A DNA stretch of 64,000 nucleotides, taken from contig CM067083.1 in NCBI GenBank assembly GCA_034008185.1, positions 118,628,837-118,692,836 of the forward strand, read 5' to 3'. Origin of the DNA: Gorsachius magnificus (taxonomy: Eukaryota > Chordata > Aves > Pelecaniformes > Ardeidae). Shown here in pieces: positions 12,032-23,567 of the stretch; the stretch's first letter is position 1, and each line of letters starts with the position of its first letter. The notes beneath the pieces are model-generated. The model saw nothing but the letters and a program-made list of their open reading frames with translations, made no database searches and had not been told where the DNA came from. Both the position numbers and the translations under genes were made by a program.

Positions 12032-15000
12032 AAGTACTCAGTACTGAGGGCAAGAGCAAAGTCTCCAGACAGGCTTCAGTCTCCTGTGTGTCCTTTCACA
12101 TGTTGGGCAGACCTGTGCAGATGTTTTGGATACCTATCCATGCCTTAAATGGTGCTAGACAGCTATGTTCATACAACAGACCTGAGATCTGTGCTGCTGA
12201 TAAAAGTTCCTTAGACACTTCCACTGCTAGTAGACACCTGCCTATAGACACCTCTGTAGAAGTGTCAGTCCTGATTCCCACTCTAGCTCTCCTAAGCTTT
12301 TTCCTTCATCTGCAAGTTCCCCAAATTTAACATCTGCCTTGAGCTTTCCAGTGACTGTAGGAGTGCTTGTCCTTAGTTGCATTATTTACACAAATTCTCA
12401 AGGAGAGCCCCTAAATCCCTATATTCAAATCCTTGTGTCAGCTAATCCATTTTCAGGATTTCAGGCAGGGATGTTTTTAAAGCAGTGGTTTGTTTTAGAG
12501 CACCTGTGATATTCAGGAACAGAACTTCAGTTGCTGCAAATCTCTAGAAAGCTTGAGCTGGCTGGAGCGATGTAGTTTTTCCACCTGCTCATCCTTTCTG
12601 GGGAACAGAAACTTTGAAGTTATATGCCAGTGTTTCTGAGGAACCTTTCAAGTTACTGGGCTAATGTTTCACTCATTGATTTCAGGTACTTGTACCAATC
12701 ACCTGCCTGTTACCACGCTTACCTGGTCCTGCTTCTTATAATACCTATTTTCAGTTGCTCATTTGAAAAAAGATGACATTTTCTATGCTGATTTGTGCTT
12801 TAGAATTACAGCATTACATCCTGTAAATGGAACTAGGTCACGGAGCTTGTCAATATTTTAAGCATGTTAAGACACCAAGAGATTAAAGTATTAAATAAAT
12901 GCCTTATAAAGAAGAACACAATGAATCATAATAAACTTACATTAAAATATTATGTGCTTAAAATGCATTTCTTAACCTATAAAATGCATGTAGCTTTCAA
13001 GAGCAACTATTTTCTTTTTTTCCTAAAAGGTAGCCCAGTGAATTGAAATAACAATCCTTTACTTGAACACGACCACCAAACATGCTTTAAATATGGACAT
13101 AAGTGGTGAGGCTGTCACACCGTGACAACAAATACACTGCCAGCTACATTTCTTGAGGAATGAGGACTCGGAAAGCTACACTCTTATCAAGTGAACTTGG
13201 CAGGTAACTTGCTTGCTTTTGTTTTGTCCTTGGTGTGCCTTTCCATATGAAAGAGAAACAGAAGGAATTAGCAGAAGACAAGAGTGATGTGAAGAACCTA
13301 GATGAATGGAAATCTGCTCCACCATTGCTTCAGACTATTCAGTCCTTCAGCACTGCAGAAAATGGAACTGTGACTCAAAGTAGAGAGGTCATCTTCCAGA
13401 AAAAACACCATAGATATCCTAAACTGTTGCAGTAGCTAGTGCAAGTATCTTACTTTCTTGAGGAATTTTTGTATTGGAATTATTCATTATCTCATCAGTT
13501 GTTAGATGCATAGCATGACACAAGAGTAAATTGTTAGTGCAGAAATTAAAGTTATGGGTCTTTTGTCCCATCCTATCCTGCTTCCTTCAAGTGGATCATA
13601 TCTAGGTAATGAAGATCACATTTGAATGGCTGGTTTTATCTGTAAAGCTTCCACAGCTGAAATTTGTATTCTTTCCTTTGAATTGCAGAAGTAAAGTCTT
13701 AGTTATGAACTCCCCTTTTCGCCTTTCTTTCCTGTGCAGCACCTCTACCCAGGCCTCCTGGGGTTTTTCCAGTGGGACTACCATCCTTGAGGATGAATGG
13801 AGGATATTTCCATTTCAAGAATAAACAGTTTCACGTCTTCCTGTTCATGAAATCCTATCTCCATTTAAATCAATGTTAAAAATACCTCTAGCCCTACTGG
13901 GGCCAGAATTTTACTCTTTCTCAATAGCAAAGTGAAGACAGATGTCAGCATATCTGCTTCCTAGCTTGTTTTCTTTACTGCCAGGGGAATGGAAAGCAGC
14001 TCATATCCAAACCAGCAGCCTTAGATTGGAACTAATGTACAGGTCCTATTCCAAAAAGTCAGTGGGGAAGCCACTAATTTGTATCACTTAACAAAGGAAC
14101 TAGAGACAGTGATGGTAGCTGGTCCCCTAGTCCTTTATTTTGGGGTCTCTGTGTGTGTGTCTGAATTGGCACAAGGGAACTTCAGAGCTTGGCTTTGTTT
14201 GTAGAAAAGCCCTCTCTATTACTGGAAGCATCTTGCATTTGGCACTTAGCTTCAACTTTTTACTGTTCAAAGGAGCTTTTAGCTACTCCTTGAGTGGGCC
14301 ACTGAGATCTATTGCTGATAAAAATGCTTTTTGACTTCCCTGTTGATGCATAATAGAGAGACACAGTTTCTAAAGGATTCATTCTACTGTGAAAATGATA
14401 GCACTGTGAAAGACACAACAAACAAGTCTTCCTTTGCTGCTTGCTTTATTTTTCTTCCTTTCTTCTGGCCTGTTACTGTTCTCATTGACTTCAAGATTTT
14501 TCAGTGATTTTGCAACTTCACCTCTCTGGTATAAGAACTTCCTCTTCTTAATTTTTAAAGAAACTACCAAAAAGTCACAATATTTTTGGATGTCTGAAGA
14601 TGAACCTTGACATTTAAGTTACTCAGATCTTGATTTGCTTCTTTTTACTGAAATTATGAAAATGCCCATGGTATATTAAAGTACCCGCAGTGCCACATCG
14701 TTTCCTAATCTGCACAAGCACTATATAAGCAGGCTTTACTTTTCTTCTTAAAAGGGTCTCCTGAGTACAGCTTTGATAGGACCATAAGGACATTTGGTAT
14801 TTCTCTGGTGGGTTTAAAATCTCATTGGCCATGTGGGGTTCAAAGGTGACTAATCACACTTTGCTTGAAAAGAGAGAAGAATATATAAACTGTCCCATGT
14901 ACAGGCAGTTTGTGAAGAAGATTTATAAACCCTTGAGTGTCAAAATATTAAGATTAGTGTAACCTAACTTCAGCTATGTGAAAGTCAGCTGGTCCAAGCC

Positions 15001-15910
15001 AGGCTGCCTCTATGGCTGATGGAGAAAGAGAGGCACTGGTAGAGGGGTTATTAATGTCACCCAGGGTAAAGATGTAGGCTAGGTCTTCCCATCATCTTTT
15101 CAACTGGAGGGTTACTTGCTGAAACTAGATATTTAACTCTGAGACCAGTGAAAGTAAATGAGAATTTCATGCAAAACCTCTATTTCATAGCTCACCCGAA
15201 GTCATTTGCCAGGAGAGTATGTGGGGAAATCTCCTAAAATATGGGAAATATGAGGCAGAGAGATCAGAAGACGACCAACAACCAGAAGGAAGGGAGCTGA
15301 GGTTATAAACAAGACAACTGGTTTTTTATGATCTGCATGCATATAGCTTGAGTTTGCAGAAATGGACTGTGAATGTGAACTAATCCCATCTTTCTTCTGT
15401 GCTCTTCTGACACATTAATAACCAGCCCATTTGGAGCTGTTATTTGCTTTGATGGAGGCTATCACTCCTTCAGTACAGAAGAAATGACTACATGCCTCCT
15501 CTCATACGTTATTACTGTATTGGGTTTTTGTGGCAAGGTTTGGTAGCAGGGAGGCTACAGGGGTGGCTTCTGTGAGAAGCTGCTGGAAGCTTCCCCATGT
15601 CCAATAGATCCAATGCCAGATGGCTTCAAGAGGGACCCACTGCTGGCCAAGGCATCAGCCCATCAGTGACGGTGGTAGCACCTCTGAGAACATAGTTAAG
15701 AAGGGGGAAAAAAACCTGTGCAGCTGCAGCCAGAAGAGAGGAGTGAGAACACGTGAGAGGAGCAGCCCTGCAGCCCCCCAGGCCAGTGCAGCAGGAGGGC
15801 AGGAGGGGCTCCAGGAGATTCCCCCCAGCCCCTGGGGCAGCCCATGGTGGGGCAGGCTGTGCCCCTGTAGCCCAGGGACCCCATGCAGATCCCCACCAGC
15901 AGCCTGGGGA

Positions 15911-16136
15911 GGACCCCACGCCAGAGCAGGGGGGTGCCCGAAGGAGGCTGTTGACCCCATGGGAAGCCCGCGCTGGAGCAGGCTCCTGGCAGGGGCTGTG
16001 GCCCCGTGGGGAGAGGAGCCCAGGCTGAGGCAGGTTTTCTGGCCGGGCTGGTGACCCCGCGGGGACCCACGCTGGAGCCATCTGCTCCTGAGGGACTGCA
16101 CCCCATGGGAGGGATGGACCCAGGCTGGAGCAGGGT
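15911..16136 (+). repeat. Degenerate ~41-51 bp tandem units inside the ERVL LTR
   Basis: Units beginning GACCCC or CCCC...GGGG, followed by a block resembling CCCACGCTGGAGCAGG, recur at about 15911, 15952, 16001, 16052 and 16101. Spacing is about 41, 49, 51 and 49 bp. The units differ from each other at many sites, so the array predates the insertion or is part of the LTR family's own structure. Confidence 0.75.
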
Positions 16137-16353
16137 AGGAGTGTGAGGAGTCCTGCCCTGGGGAGGAAGGAGCAGCAGAGACAGTGTGGGATGAACTGAC
16201 CCCAACCCCCATTCCCTGTCCCCCTGCGTCACTTGGGGGGAGGAGGGAGAGAATGTGGAGTGAAGTTGAGCCTGAGAAGAAGGGAGGGGTTAGGGCGAAG
16301 GTGTTCTAAGATTTAATTTTTATTTCTTATTATCCTACTCTGATTTGATTGGT

Positions 16354-16359
16354 AATAAA
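16354..16359 (+). terminator. AATAAA polyadenylation signal in ERVL LTR
   Basis: The canonical hexamer AATAAA lies about 190 bp before the end of the LTR. This fits an R/U5 boundary in the plus orientation and is the main evidence for the LTR's direction. Confidence 0.7.
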
Positions 16360-16542
16360 TTAAAATGATTTTCACAAGTCAATCTTGCTTTGCCCATGAT
16401 GGTAACTGGTGAGTGATCTCCCTGTCCTTATCTCGACCCACGAGCCTTTTGTTACATCTTCTGTCCCCTACCCAGCTGAGGAGGGGAGTGATAGAGCAGC
16501 TTTGGTGGGCACCTGGCATCCAGCCAGGGTCAAGCCACCACA

Positions 16543-17639
16543 TTACTGCTTATTAATACAGACAACTACCTAGCCATATGAATAAGGCTGAAGTCTGAGA
16601 AACAGACTCTGAAGATAAAACAAACCCCCAAATTAGCCAACCCTTGATACAGTGAGCTGAGCAAAGCTTTTTTTCCCTACATGTGAGCTCATGAAGCTCA
16701 CCTCTGTCTTGAAGGCCAATGTTGCAGCCTAAAACCTTCCAAGTGCAAGGAGAAGATGAAGCATATCAGAACTCAGCAGAAAAAACTTCTCTAAGCAGGA
16801 AAGGAAAGATTGTGCTCAAAGCTATTGCAGAATCATCAGGAGAAGATGCTCTGCTAATCCAACCCACGTTGCAGAAAAGAGCAAACGTTTCCCAAGGTTT
16901 CTCCCAAGCTGGCACAAACGACATTTCTTTCCCAAACCTCAGCATTGGTTTGAACATGAGTAACAAAGTTCTCTGTCCTGCAGGGATAAATTTGTGATGC
17001 ATCAAAGAAGGGGAGAAAAATATCTGTGTATCCGAAGTCAACTATTCTGTGAGGGAAAACATTCCTCGCTCCTGAAAACAACAGGCTGAGGCCCAGAAAC
17101 GTTGCATTTGAGTATCCTTGGCGTATCAATGGAGAGGCACGAATGTTATTGAGATATCAAGGTTAATTATGTTCTCCTCAGGACCTGCTGAGAAAGTGGG
17201 TGACTGACCATAGGCACACCTCTTCAGGAAGGGCCACAGTCACCTGGCCTTCTCTCTGCTCCTCTCCACTCACAAGCATGTATTTTTACCAGAAGCTCAT
17301 TAAATAAACTCCTTTGATAGAATTACAGTTTTGCTACATGAGAACAGTGTTGGTATTGGATTGGTTTTGTCCCAGCCTAAGTGAGACTTCCAAATTAGCA
17401 GTGTGGTTTCCTCCATGATCTCAGATCTGAGCTCTCTTTACAATCAGAAAAAGGCACTTTTAGAGGATGACTCAGGCTCCTTCAAGTGTGAGTTGACCTC
17501 TAGAAGTTCTTCTGTGTCTCCATTGACACAGAGCTGAGGACAACTGCTGCTCTAGGAGGTGTCTCATTTCAGTGCCTAAAGTGAGGTGGGATGAAACCAG
17601 ACTGGTAAAGCCATCACCTTTTCTGGTAATATGATCCAG
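16543..17639. other. Unique DNA between two solo LTRs
   Basis: About 1.1 kb of unremarkable single-copy-looking sequence. Open frames around 16719-17129 run on both strands with no domain. It shows no retroviral coding sequence or primer-binding site, so the two flanking LTRs do not look like ends of one provirus; their sequences also differ. Confidence 0.65.
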
Positions 17640-17900
17640 TGTCGTGCTGGTTTTGGCTGGGGCAGAGGTAATTTCGTCATAAGAGCTAATATGGGGCTAT
17701 GGTTTGTATTTGTTCTGGAAACAGTGTTGATTGCACAGGGATGTTTTCATTCCTGCTGAGCAGGGCTGACACAGCGTCAAGGCATTTTCTGCTCCTCACC
17801 CCACCCCACCAGCAAGGAGGCTGGGGGGGCACAAGAAGCTGGGAGGGGGCACAGCCAGGACAGCTGACCCCAACTGACCCCAGGGATATCCCACACCATA

Positions 17901-17925
17901 TGACGTCATGCTCAGCTTATAAAGC
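17901..17925 (+). promoter_or_regulatory. CRE and TATA box of the ERVK-like LTR
   Basis: A perfect palindromic cAMP-response element TGACGTCA (17901-17908) is followed about 9 bp later by TTATAAAG (17918-17925). Closely spaced CREB/ATF and TATA elements form a compact promoter. The motifs are intact, so the LTR could still start transcription toward higher coordinates; activity is inferred, not shown. Confidence 0.7.
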
Positions 17926-18102
17926 TGGGAAAGAAGAAGGAAGGTGGGGACATTGGGAGTGATGGCGTTTGTCTTCCCAAGTCACCATTACGTGTGATGG
18001 AGCCCTGCTTTCCTGGGGATGGCTGAGCACCTGCCTGACGGTGTGAAGTGGTGAATGAATTCCTTGGTTTGCCTTGCTTGCGTGCACAGCTTTTACTTTA
18101 CC

Positions 18103-18108
18103 TATTAA
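18103..18108 (+). terminator. ATTAAA polyadenylation signal in ERVK-like LTR
   Basis: The variant hexamer ATTAAA, in CCTATTAAACTG, lies about 185 bp downstream of the TATA box. This is a plausible end of R in the plus orientation. Confidence 0.5.
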
Positions 18109-18236
18109 ACTGTTTTTTTATCTCAACCCATGAATTTTCTCACTTTTACCCTTCCAATTCTCTCCCCCATCCCACTGAAGGGGGTGAGCGAGCGGCTGGG
18201 TGGTGCTCAGTTGCCAGCTGGGGTTAAAGCACAACA

Positions 18237-19052
18237 ACCCAGCTAGCTCAGTTCAATGGTCTTGTGTGATTAGAGCCTCACATTCTCTGAAGCTCGGTAG
18301 CATTTATTTCAGAACTGGGAAATAGATTTGGCTTACTTTGCAGAATAATTTGGAGATCTATCAGATGATGGTCCCCATTCTGCTCCAACAGAACACAGCA
18401 AGAACTTTGTCATTGATTTCAAGTAGAGCAAATTTAGACTGTGATGTTTAAACACTTCCAAGATGAAAAATGCTGCTGTGAAGCTCAGCATTTATTTTCA
18501 CTTTGGAGCATTTACTGTGGGAATAGTTCACGGTCTGTCCCAAGCCAACATCCTGTCTCCAACAATTGCTCATAATGAATTCTGAAGTAATTTTGGTGAT
18601 AATCATTTATGCTTTATACTCATCTTAACTCCTTATAGCTAGAGCTGAGGTACTGAAGCATGATCTTTTATATCCCAAATTATTTCATCACAGTGGGTGA
18701 ATTCCAGTCACCTCCAGCTTCACCAGTCTGTGGAGTGATGGAGTTCACTTGAGCTGACTGGTGGATGGATAGATGGACCAATCAAGAAAACCCTGTTTTC
18801 TTTTATAAACTCTAGGACTATTCATTGCCTCATCCAAACTTTAAGCACTGTCCTTGATGGAAACTGCTAAATACCAGTGGATAACATTTTATTAATCTTC
18901 TTCCTTGTCACGTCAACTGTTATTGCACATAAGGGGGTATGTTTAGTCTGTTTTTAAATGTAGACAAACAATCAGATCAATTTGATTTTTTCAACCTGTG
19001 GATCAATCCTTCCTGTTTCCATGTCCCTGTTATATAAAATATTACGAGTCAT
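18237..19052. other. Unique non-coding DNA
   Basis: About 0.8 kb of A/T-leaning sequence between the ERVK-like LTR and a CR1 copy. I see no gene, repeat or strong motif. Confidence 0.6.
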
Positions 19053-19450
19053 TCATAGAATCATAGAATCATAGAATGTTTTGGGTTGGAAGGGACCCCT
19101 AGAGGTCATCTAGTCCAACCCCCCTGCAGGGAGCAGGGACACCACTAACTAGATCAGGTTGCTCAGAGCCCCATCCAACCTGTCCTTGAATGTTCCCAGG
19201 GATGGGGCCTCCACCACCTCTCTGGGCAACCTGTGCCAGTGTTTCACCCTCATTGTAAAGAATTTCTTCCTTATATCCAGTCTAAACCTACCCTGCTTCA
19301 GTTTCAGACCATTACTCCTTGTCCTGTCACAATCAGCCCTGCTAAAAAGATTTTCCCCATCTTTCCTATAGGCCCCCTTTAGGTACTGAAAGGCCGTAAT
19401 CAGGTCTCCCCACAGCCTTCTCTTCTCCAGGCTGAACAAGCCCAACTCAT
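19053..19450 (-). mobile_element. CR1 LINE 3' fragment, GACCCCTAGAGG subfamily
   Basis: On the minus strand this ends in the CR1 tail: three overlapping TCATAGAATCATAGAA units on the plus strand at 19053-19077, followed by TTGGGTTGGAAGGGACCCCT. Read backwards it covers the [20 protein letters not shown] block through the ORF2 end and 3' UTR. The 3' UTR (AGGTCATCTAGTCCAACCCC) matches the copy at 21727-22391 and differs from the 42271 type, so it is a separate subfamily. The minus-strand frame at 19149-19499 is open through the fragment and reads into about 50 bp of non-CR1 DNA. Confidence 0.95.
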
Positions 19451-21726
19451 TAAGGGTGGGGACCATCCCAGCTAAGTTTAGCTGTCTAAAATCAGGCATC
19501 TAGTTTAGATGAAGCATATAAGCTTTTCAAAAACTTTGAGAAATGGACACCTCCAGGAGTTGATATATCCCACATTGAGCTAGATAGCAAGAGCCTCCAT
19601 TTGAACATACCTCAAATGTTTCCTCCTTCTCCTTATCACTTATCCACAATTCACCCTTTTTGCTCTCTGTAAGATCAGTCCTGACCTGTGTGTATCAGTA
19701 TGGTTAATCTTGCACAGTAATGTTGAAAACCTTGGGATTTATGGTGCACTGAGCCACTGTGCAGCATGGGAACGGCTGGCAAACTCCAAAGTGATTTCCG
19801 TACACATGCAGGAGAAACCCGTCCTACACATTGTGTTTCTATTCTTTTCAGGGTCGGAGATAGAAAGATGTTACTTGTATAGGCAGCATTGGCTTTGAGG
19901 AATCTGAAGCAAATTCAAGAAGAGACATTGGAATTAAATGTGCAGTACTCAGAGGCAACAGGATTGATTTAAGATTCAAGCAGGAAGTAAAAGCCTTTAA
20001 ATGAAAGGGTCATTAATTCAGTTTTTGTGAATAGCAAGGCATCAAGCCAAGTAAGAAAGAAGCATTTCTCTGCATTTTTTAAGATGACTTTGCCGAATTG
20101 CTATTCCAATAAATACACAGCCCAATACACTGACCTTCCAGCTCCTTATCCACTGATCTAGGAAGTCAAATGTCTTTCCCTGTATTTCTGCAACAGAATG
20201 AGTGTGTGCCAAGTTCAGATCAGAAGTATGAAATCCGTGCTGCTAAGACTTACACTAGGATATTAAGATAGTAAGTACAGACATTAGCTGACCAGAAAGC
20301 TCCCAAATAAGGTAGCTATTTTGATCCCATATTTATCAATTATATCTAATAACAACAATCCAGTGCAATTTTGTGGCAGGCTCCAACATGAACTAAGGTG
20401 ATAGCAGTGTTTATTTTCATATAAATTCGATTTTGTTTTCTGATTTGGAAGTGAACTAAGCATTGTTGAGCAGGGTCAGATTGAAGATATGAAGATAGCA
20501 ATCTACTGTTGAGCACAAGGTCTTATGCACTACAGGCTGTGATAGGAAATACCTTGCTCACGACCCTGAAAAATGTCACTGAAGCACTTTTGTTGTAGAA
20601 GCTGCTCCTTAGACTTGTCAACTTACAAAGATAACAAGGATACAATTTTCTTCTAAATAAACCAATCTTTTGTTGTGCCACAGAAATGGATTGCATTGTC
20701 CAGCTGTTATCTCAAATAACACCTAGCCAAGATTAATTTATATATATTAAGGTTTCATTGAGGGTTTAGCCAGGGAGGAAGACTGCAGAATCTGCAGAGA
20801 AAACACTTGCTCAGACTCATGCTCGTGCTTACATTTCTATAAACACGGGAAGGCGCTTTTGAGGCATCCAGAGGGGAATTTCACCTGCTCAAATTAGGGG
20901 CTTTAAATTAGTGAGACAGATGACTGTTATGGAGGTGTCAAAGTCAGACAAGGTTTGTATCATCTCATTTGCGACGTCATTTCTCAGTGCGTTGTGGCTC
21001 TTTGAAGTTCAGACAGTTTCATACTTTCTGTACCGCACCGCACCATGCACGCCCCGTCCCTGCTCGACTTCTAGCACTTCCCTAATGCAGAGGATAAGGA
21101 CAAAACGCATACACTTCTTGACAAATTCCACTGAGGTTGGATAACTTGGCATATGTGTAATAGACTGGGAAAATGGAGGTGAAAATTAGTATATCCTGAG
21201 TATTTGTGCTCATGTTTTAATATAGCTCTTTTATTTTGTTTATCAAGTCAACCTATTGCAGAATTTTCGGTTTGAACAATGATAATATTAACATACAGAT
21301 ACTATTTTACATCTCATTCCTATAATACCTAATTTTCTTGGAACTCACATTTATTGGAGAAGATATATTAACATCTTAAAAAATACATTCAGTGAGGAAG
21401 ATGAAAGGTTTTCATTGTTCTTACAGGCGTTATTCTTAATTTAACTTGCCTCTCACCTTTCCTCAGAAGCCTCACCTGTTTCTGCTGATCTGTTCCAGCA
21501 AAGCTCTCAGCAAATACCAATCAACTGTGAAATGGAAACAGTGTGTGTGGTGAAAAAAAACTAAAGTGTGTGGGAGATTCCAACTCCAGTTACTCAGGAG
21601 GTCTTTCCTTTCTGTTTCAGCTTTGCTCCGCAGTGGTGGGGCTCATAATCTGGCTCCTGGCATCTGTTATTGATTGTAGATCACAAGGTGAATGTCGAAG
21701 TCATATACTGAACTTAGAAGCAATTG
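19451..21726. other. Unique non-coding DNA
   Basis: About 2.3 kb with no recognised gene. A near-CRE, CGACGTCA, lies at 20972-20979. Short frames (at most 77 codons) show no domain. Confidence 0.6.
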
Positions 21727-22391
21727 AGAGCAGCCCTGCCAAGAGGGATTTGGGGGTACTGACAGACAAAAAGCTGGACATGAATCAGCAATGTGCACTG
21801 GCAGCCTAGAAGGCCAACCGTATCCTGGGCTGCATCAAGAGAAGCATGGCCAGCAGGTCAAGGGAGGTGATTCTGCCCCTTTACTCTCTGGTGAGACCTC
21901 ACCTGGAGCCCTGCATCCAGCTTTGGAGACCTCAGCACAAGAAGGACTACAAAAATGATCCGAGGGCTGGAGCACCTCTCCTATGAGGACAGGCTGAGGG
22001 AGTTGGGCTTGTTCAGCCTGGAGAAGAGAAGGCTGCGGGGAGACCTGATTACGGCCTTTCAGTATCTAAAGGGGGCCTATAGGAAAGATGGGGAAAATCT
22101 TTTTAGTAGGGCCAGCTGTGTCAGGACAAGGGGTGATGGTTTTAAACTAAAACAGGTAGGTTTAGACTAGAGATCAGGAAGAAGTTTTTTTTTTAAATGA
22201 GGGTGGTGAAACACTGGAATGGGTTGCCCAGAGAGGTAGTGGAGGCCCCACCCCTGGAAACATTCAGGGCCAGGTTGGACGGGGCTCTGAGCAACCTGAT
22301 CTGGTTAGTGGTGTCCCTACTCCCTGCAGGGGGGTTGGACTGGGTAACCTGTAGGGGTCCCTTCCAACCCCAAACATTCTATGATTCTGTG
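21727..22391 (+). mobile_element. CR1 LINE 3' fragment with internal deletion
   Basis: This starts at the block encoding [20 protein letters not shown] and ends at ATTCTATGATTCTGTG. It belongs with the copy at 19053 by its 3' UTR (TTGGACTGGG..CCTGTAGGGGTCCCTTCCAACCC). Between the [19 protein letters not shown] block and [18 protein letters not shown] the usual [16 protein letters not shown] segment is missing, apparently a deletion of about 40 bases. A poly-T expansion also disrupts the RKKFF region (22185-22194). The copy is dead. Confidence 0.93.
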
Positions 22392-23567
22392 TTTCCAAGC
22401 ACTCATTCTTGCATGGAATTAATCTTTTGGAAACCAAATAGTGAATTGAATTAAAGGCTTAAAAGATTAAAATATATATTCTGAGAAAGCATAGATTTGA
22501 TCTGCCATTACTTGGTGTAAATGATGATTTTTTTTTTCCTCCTGTACACGTTGAATCAGATCTGCAAGTTGGAATTGGGATGTTTGGGCCTTTAGCAACA
22601 AAACCCAACAAAAACATAAAGAGTGAATGGAAGTTTTTATGAGAAAAAATCAAGACATTGAAAAAAGTTAAAATGATATGAGGTTTGATGAGAATTTTTT
22701 TGTCTGATTTGCAGTAAAAGTTTCATTTGCACTTAGCATGACTTTGGATTTTATTGGTTTGGAAACATCTGAAAGATATCTCAAATGAATATAAAAGGGA
22801 AACATTTCATATCAGAAGAAAATTGGAATGGCTTGACTTTCTTGGAAAACATCTTTTCACCCCAAGTGATTCAGAGAAGCCAGTGAGGGCTTGGTCCTTC
22901 TCAGGCGCCAGAGAGTCCCAGTGGCGGTGGCACTTCTTGCATCTCGTGGCTCACAGGGTGGGCTGTGCAGATGTGCAAAGCCCACGCTGCAGCAGTGCTG
23001 TGCTCAGGCTTACCCTGTTCCTGGGGCTGAGTGCTCGTTTCAGTCCTCAGCAGAGTGAGGGCAGTGGGGAGGATGTTACACTGGGCTCTCTCAAGGCAGA
23101 ACAGCAGCCCGTGAGCCCACATCAGTGTGGATGTGACCAAGACGGGGTCCTGACAAAGTGACAGCATGAATATTTTCCTGATCTATGGCAGCAGCCAATT
23201 TTTGTGCTTTTTAAACACAAAGATCCTGCAAATACACTAAAAGTGATGCCTTGGGATGCAACATTGCCAGGGCTGATTTGGAGCATTGGACCTGCTCTCC
23301 TCCTGAGGCTATTGAGAGTGCTGGGATGCATGGACCAGCTGTGGTGCTCACCCAGCTGCATCCTTCTTAATCACTTGCAGGACCATTCAGGACGGTGGCA
23401 CATTGGTCAGTCTTGCTGCCCAGAGAAATGCAGATGTCTTCTCCTTCCAAAGAACTTATTCTGTTGCTTTTCACCCTCCTATGTCTTTGGTCAGATACTG
23501 AAGCAGGAGGTGGGGAACAGGCTGTGGCTGGGGACTACCAGGCTGGGAGAAGGTTACACTGGTACTT
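22392..23567. other. Unique DNA, GC-richer in its second half
   Basis: The first 450 bp are A/T-rich. From about 22870 the sequence is GC-richer and holds frames of 135 (22754-23161) and 124 codons (23204-23578), with another on the opposite strand. None shows a domain, so I do not call them genes. Confidence 0.55.

Larger units (their letters stand above)
9216..15515. other. Unique non-coding DNA with simple repeats
   Basis: About 6.3 kb without a recognisable gene or full transposon. Frames longer than 80 codons occur near 11051-11396 and 11550-11829 but overlap each other on opposite strands and show no domain. A T17 tract (11876-11892) and a TA microsatellite (12000-12031) are listed separately. 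The 11460-11520 stretch is pyrimidine-rich. Confidence 0.6.
15516..16542 (+). mobile_element. Solo LTR, ERVL-type avian endogenous retrovirus
   Basis: This 1,027-bp block begins TGTATTGGGTTTTTGTGGCA and ends GGGTCAAGCCACCACA, the TG...CA ends expected of an LTR. The opening, the very GC-rich middle and the AATAAA at 16354-16359 match my memory of large ERVL-class LTRs that are abundant in birds. The flanks support insertion: TTAC lies immediately before (15512-15515) and after (16543-16546), or ATTAC on both sides if the last A is counted as target. No gag, pol or env sequence adjoins it, so it is a solo LTR left after recombination between the two LTRs of a provirus. Long frames inside it on both strands are by-products of high GC. 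Confidence 0.87.
17640..18236 (+). mobile_element. Solo LTR, ERVK-like avian endogenous retrovirus
   Basis: This 597-bp block starts TGTCGTGCTGG and ends AAAGCACAACA. The ends form a near-perfect inverted repeat (TGTCGTGCT against AGCACAACA, 8 of 9). The six flanking bases are ATCCAG on the left (17634-17639) and ACCCAG on the right (18237-18242), 5 of 6 identical, which suits the 6-bp target duplication of class II (ERVK-like) elements. Inside are a CRE, a TATA box and an ATTAAA-type signal in the expected order. The 3' end (AGCGAGCGGCTG, GGTTAAAGCACAACA) is a sequence I associate with common bird LTRs. No internal viral genes adjoin. Confidence 0.85.

Noticed and set aside
15626..16232. Frames of 144-185 codons on both strands
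   Set aside because: They lie wholly in the GC-rich solo ERVL LTR, where stops are rare. They overlap on both strands and have no domain.
15516..18236. A single provirus with LTRs at 15516 and 17640
   Set aside because: The two LTRs differ in sequence and length, each has its own flanking duplication, and no viral genes lie between.
22754..23161. 135-codon plus-strand frame
   Set aside because: No domain; starts in A/T-rich DNA and runs into GC-rich DNA where stops are rare; an opposite-strand frame overlaps.
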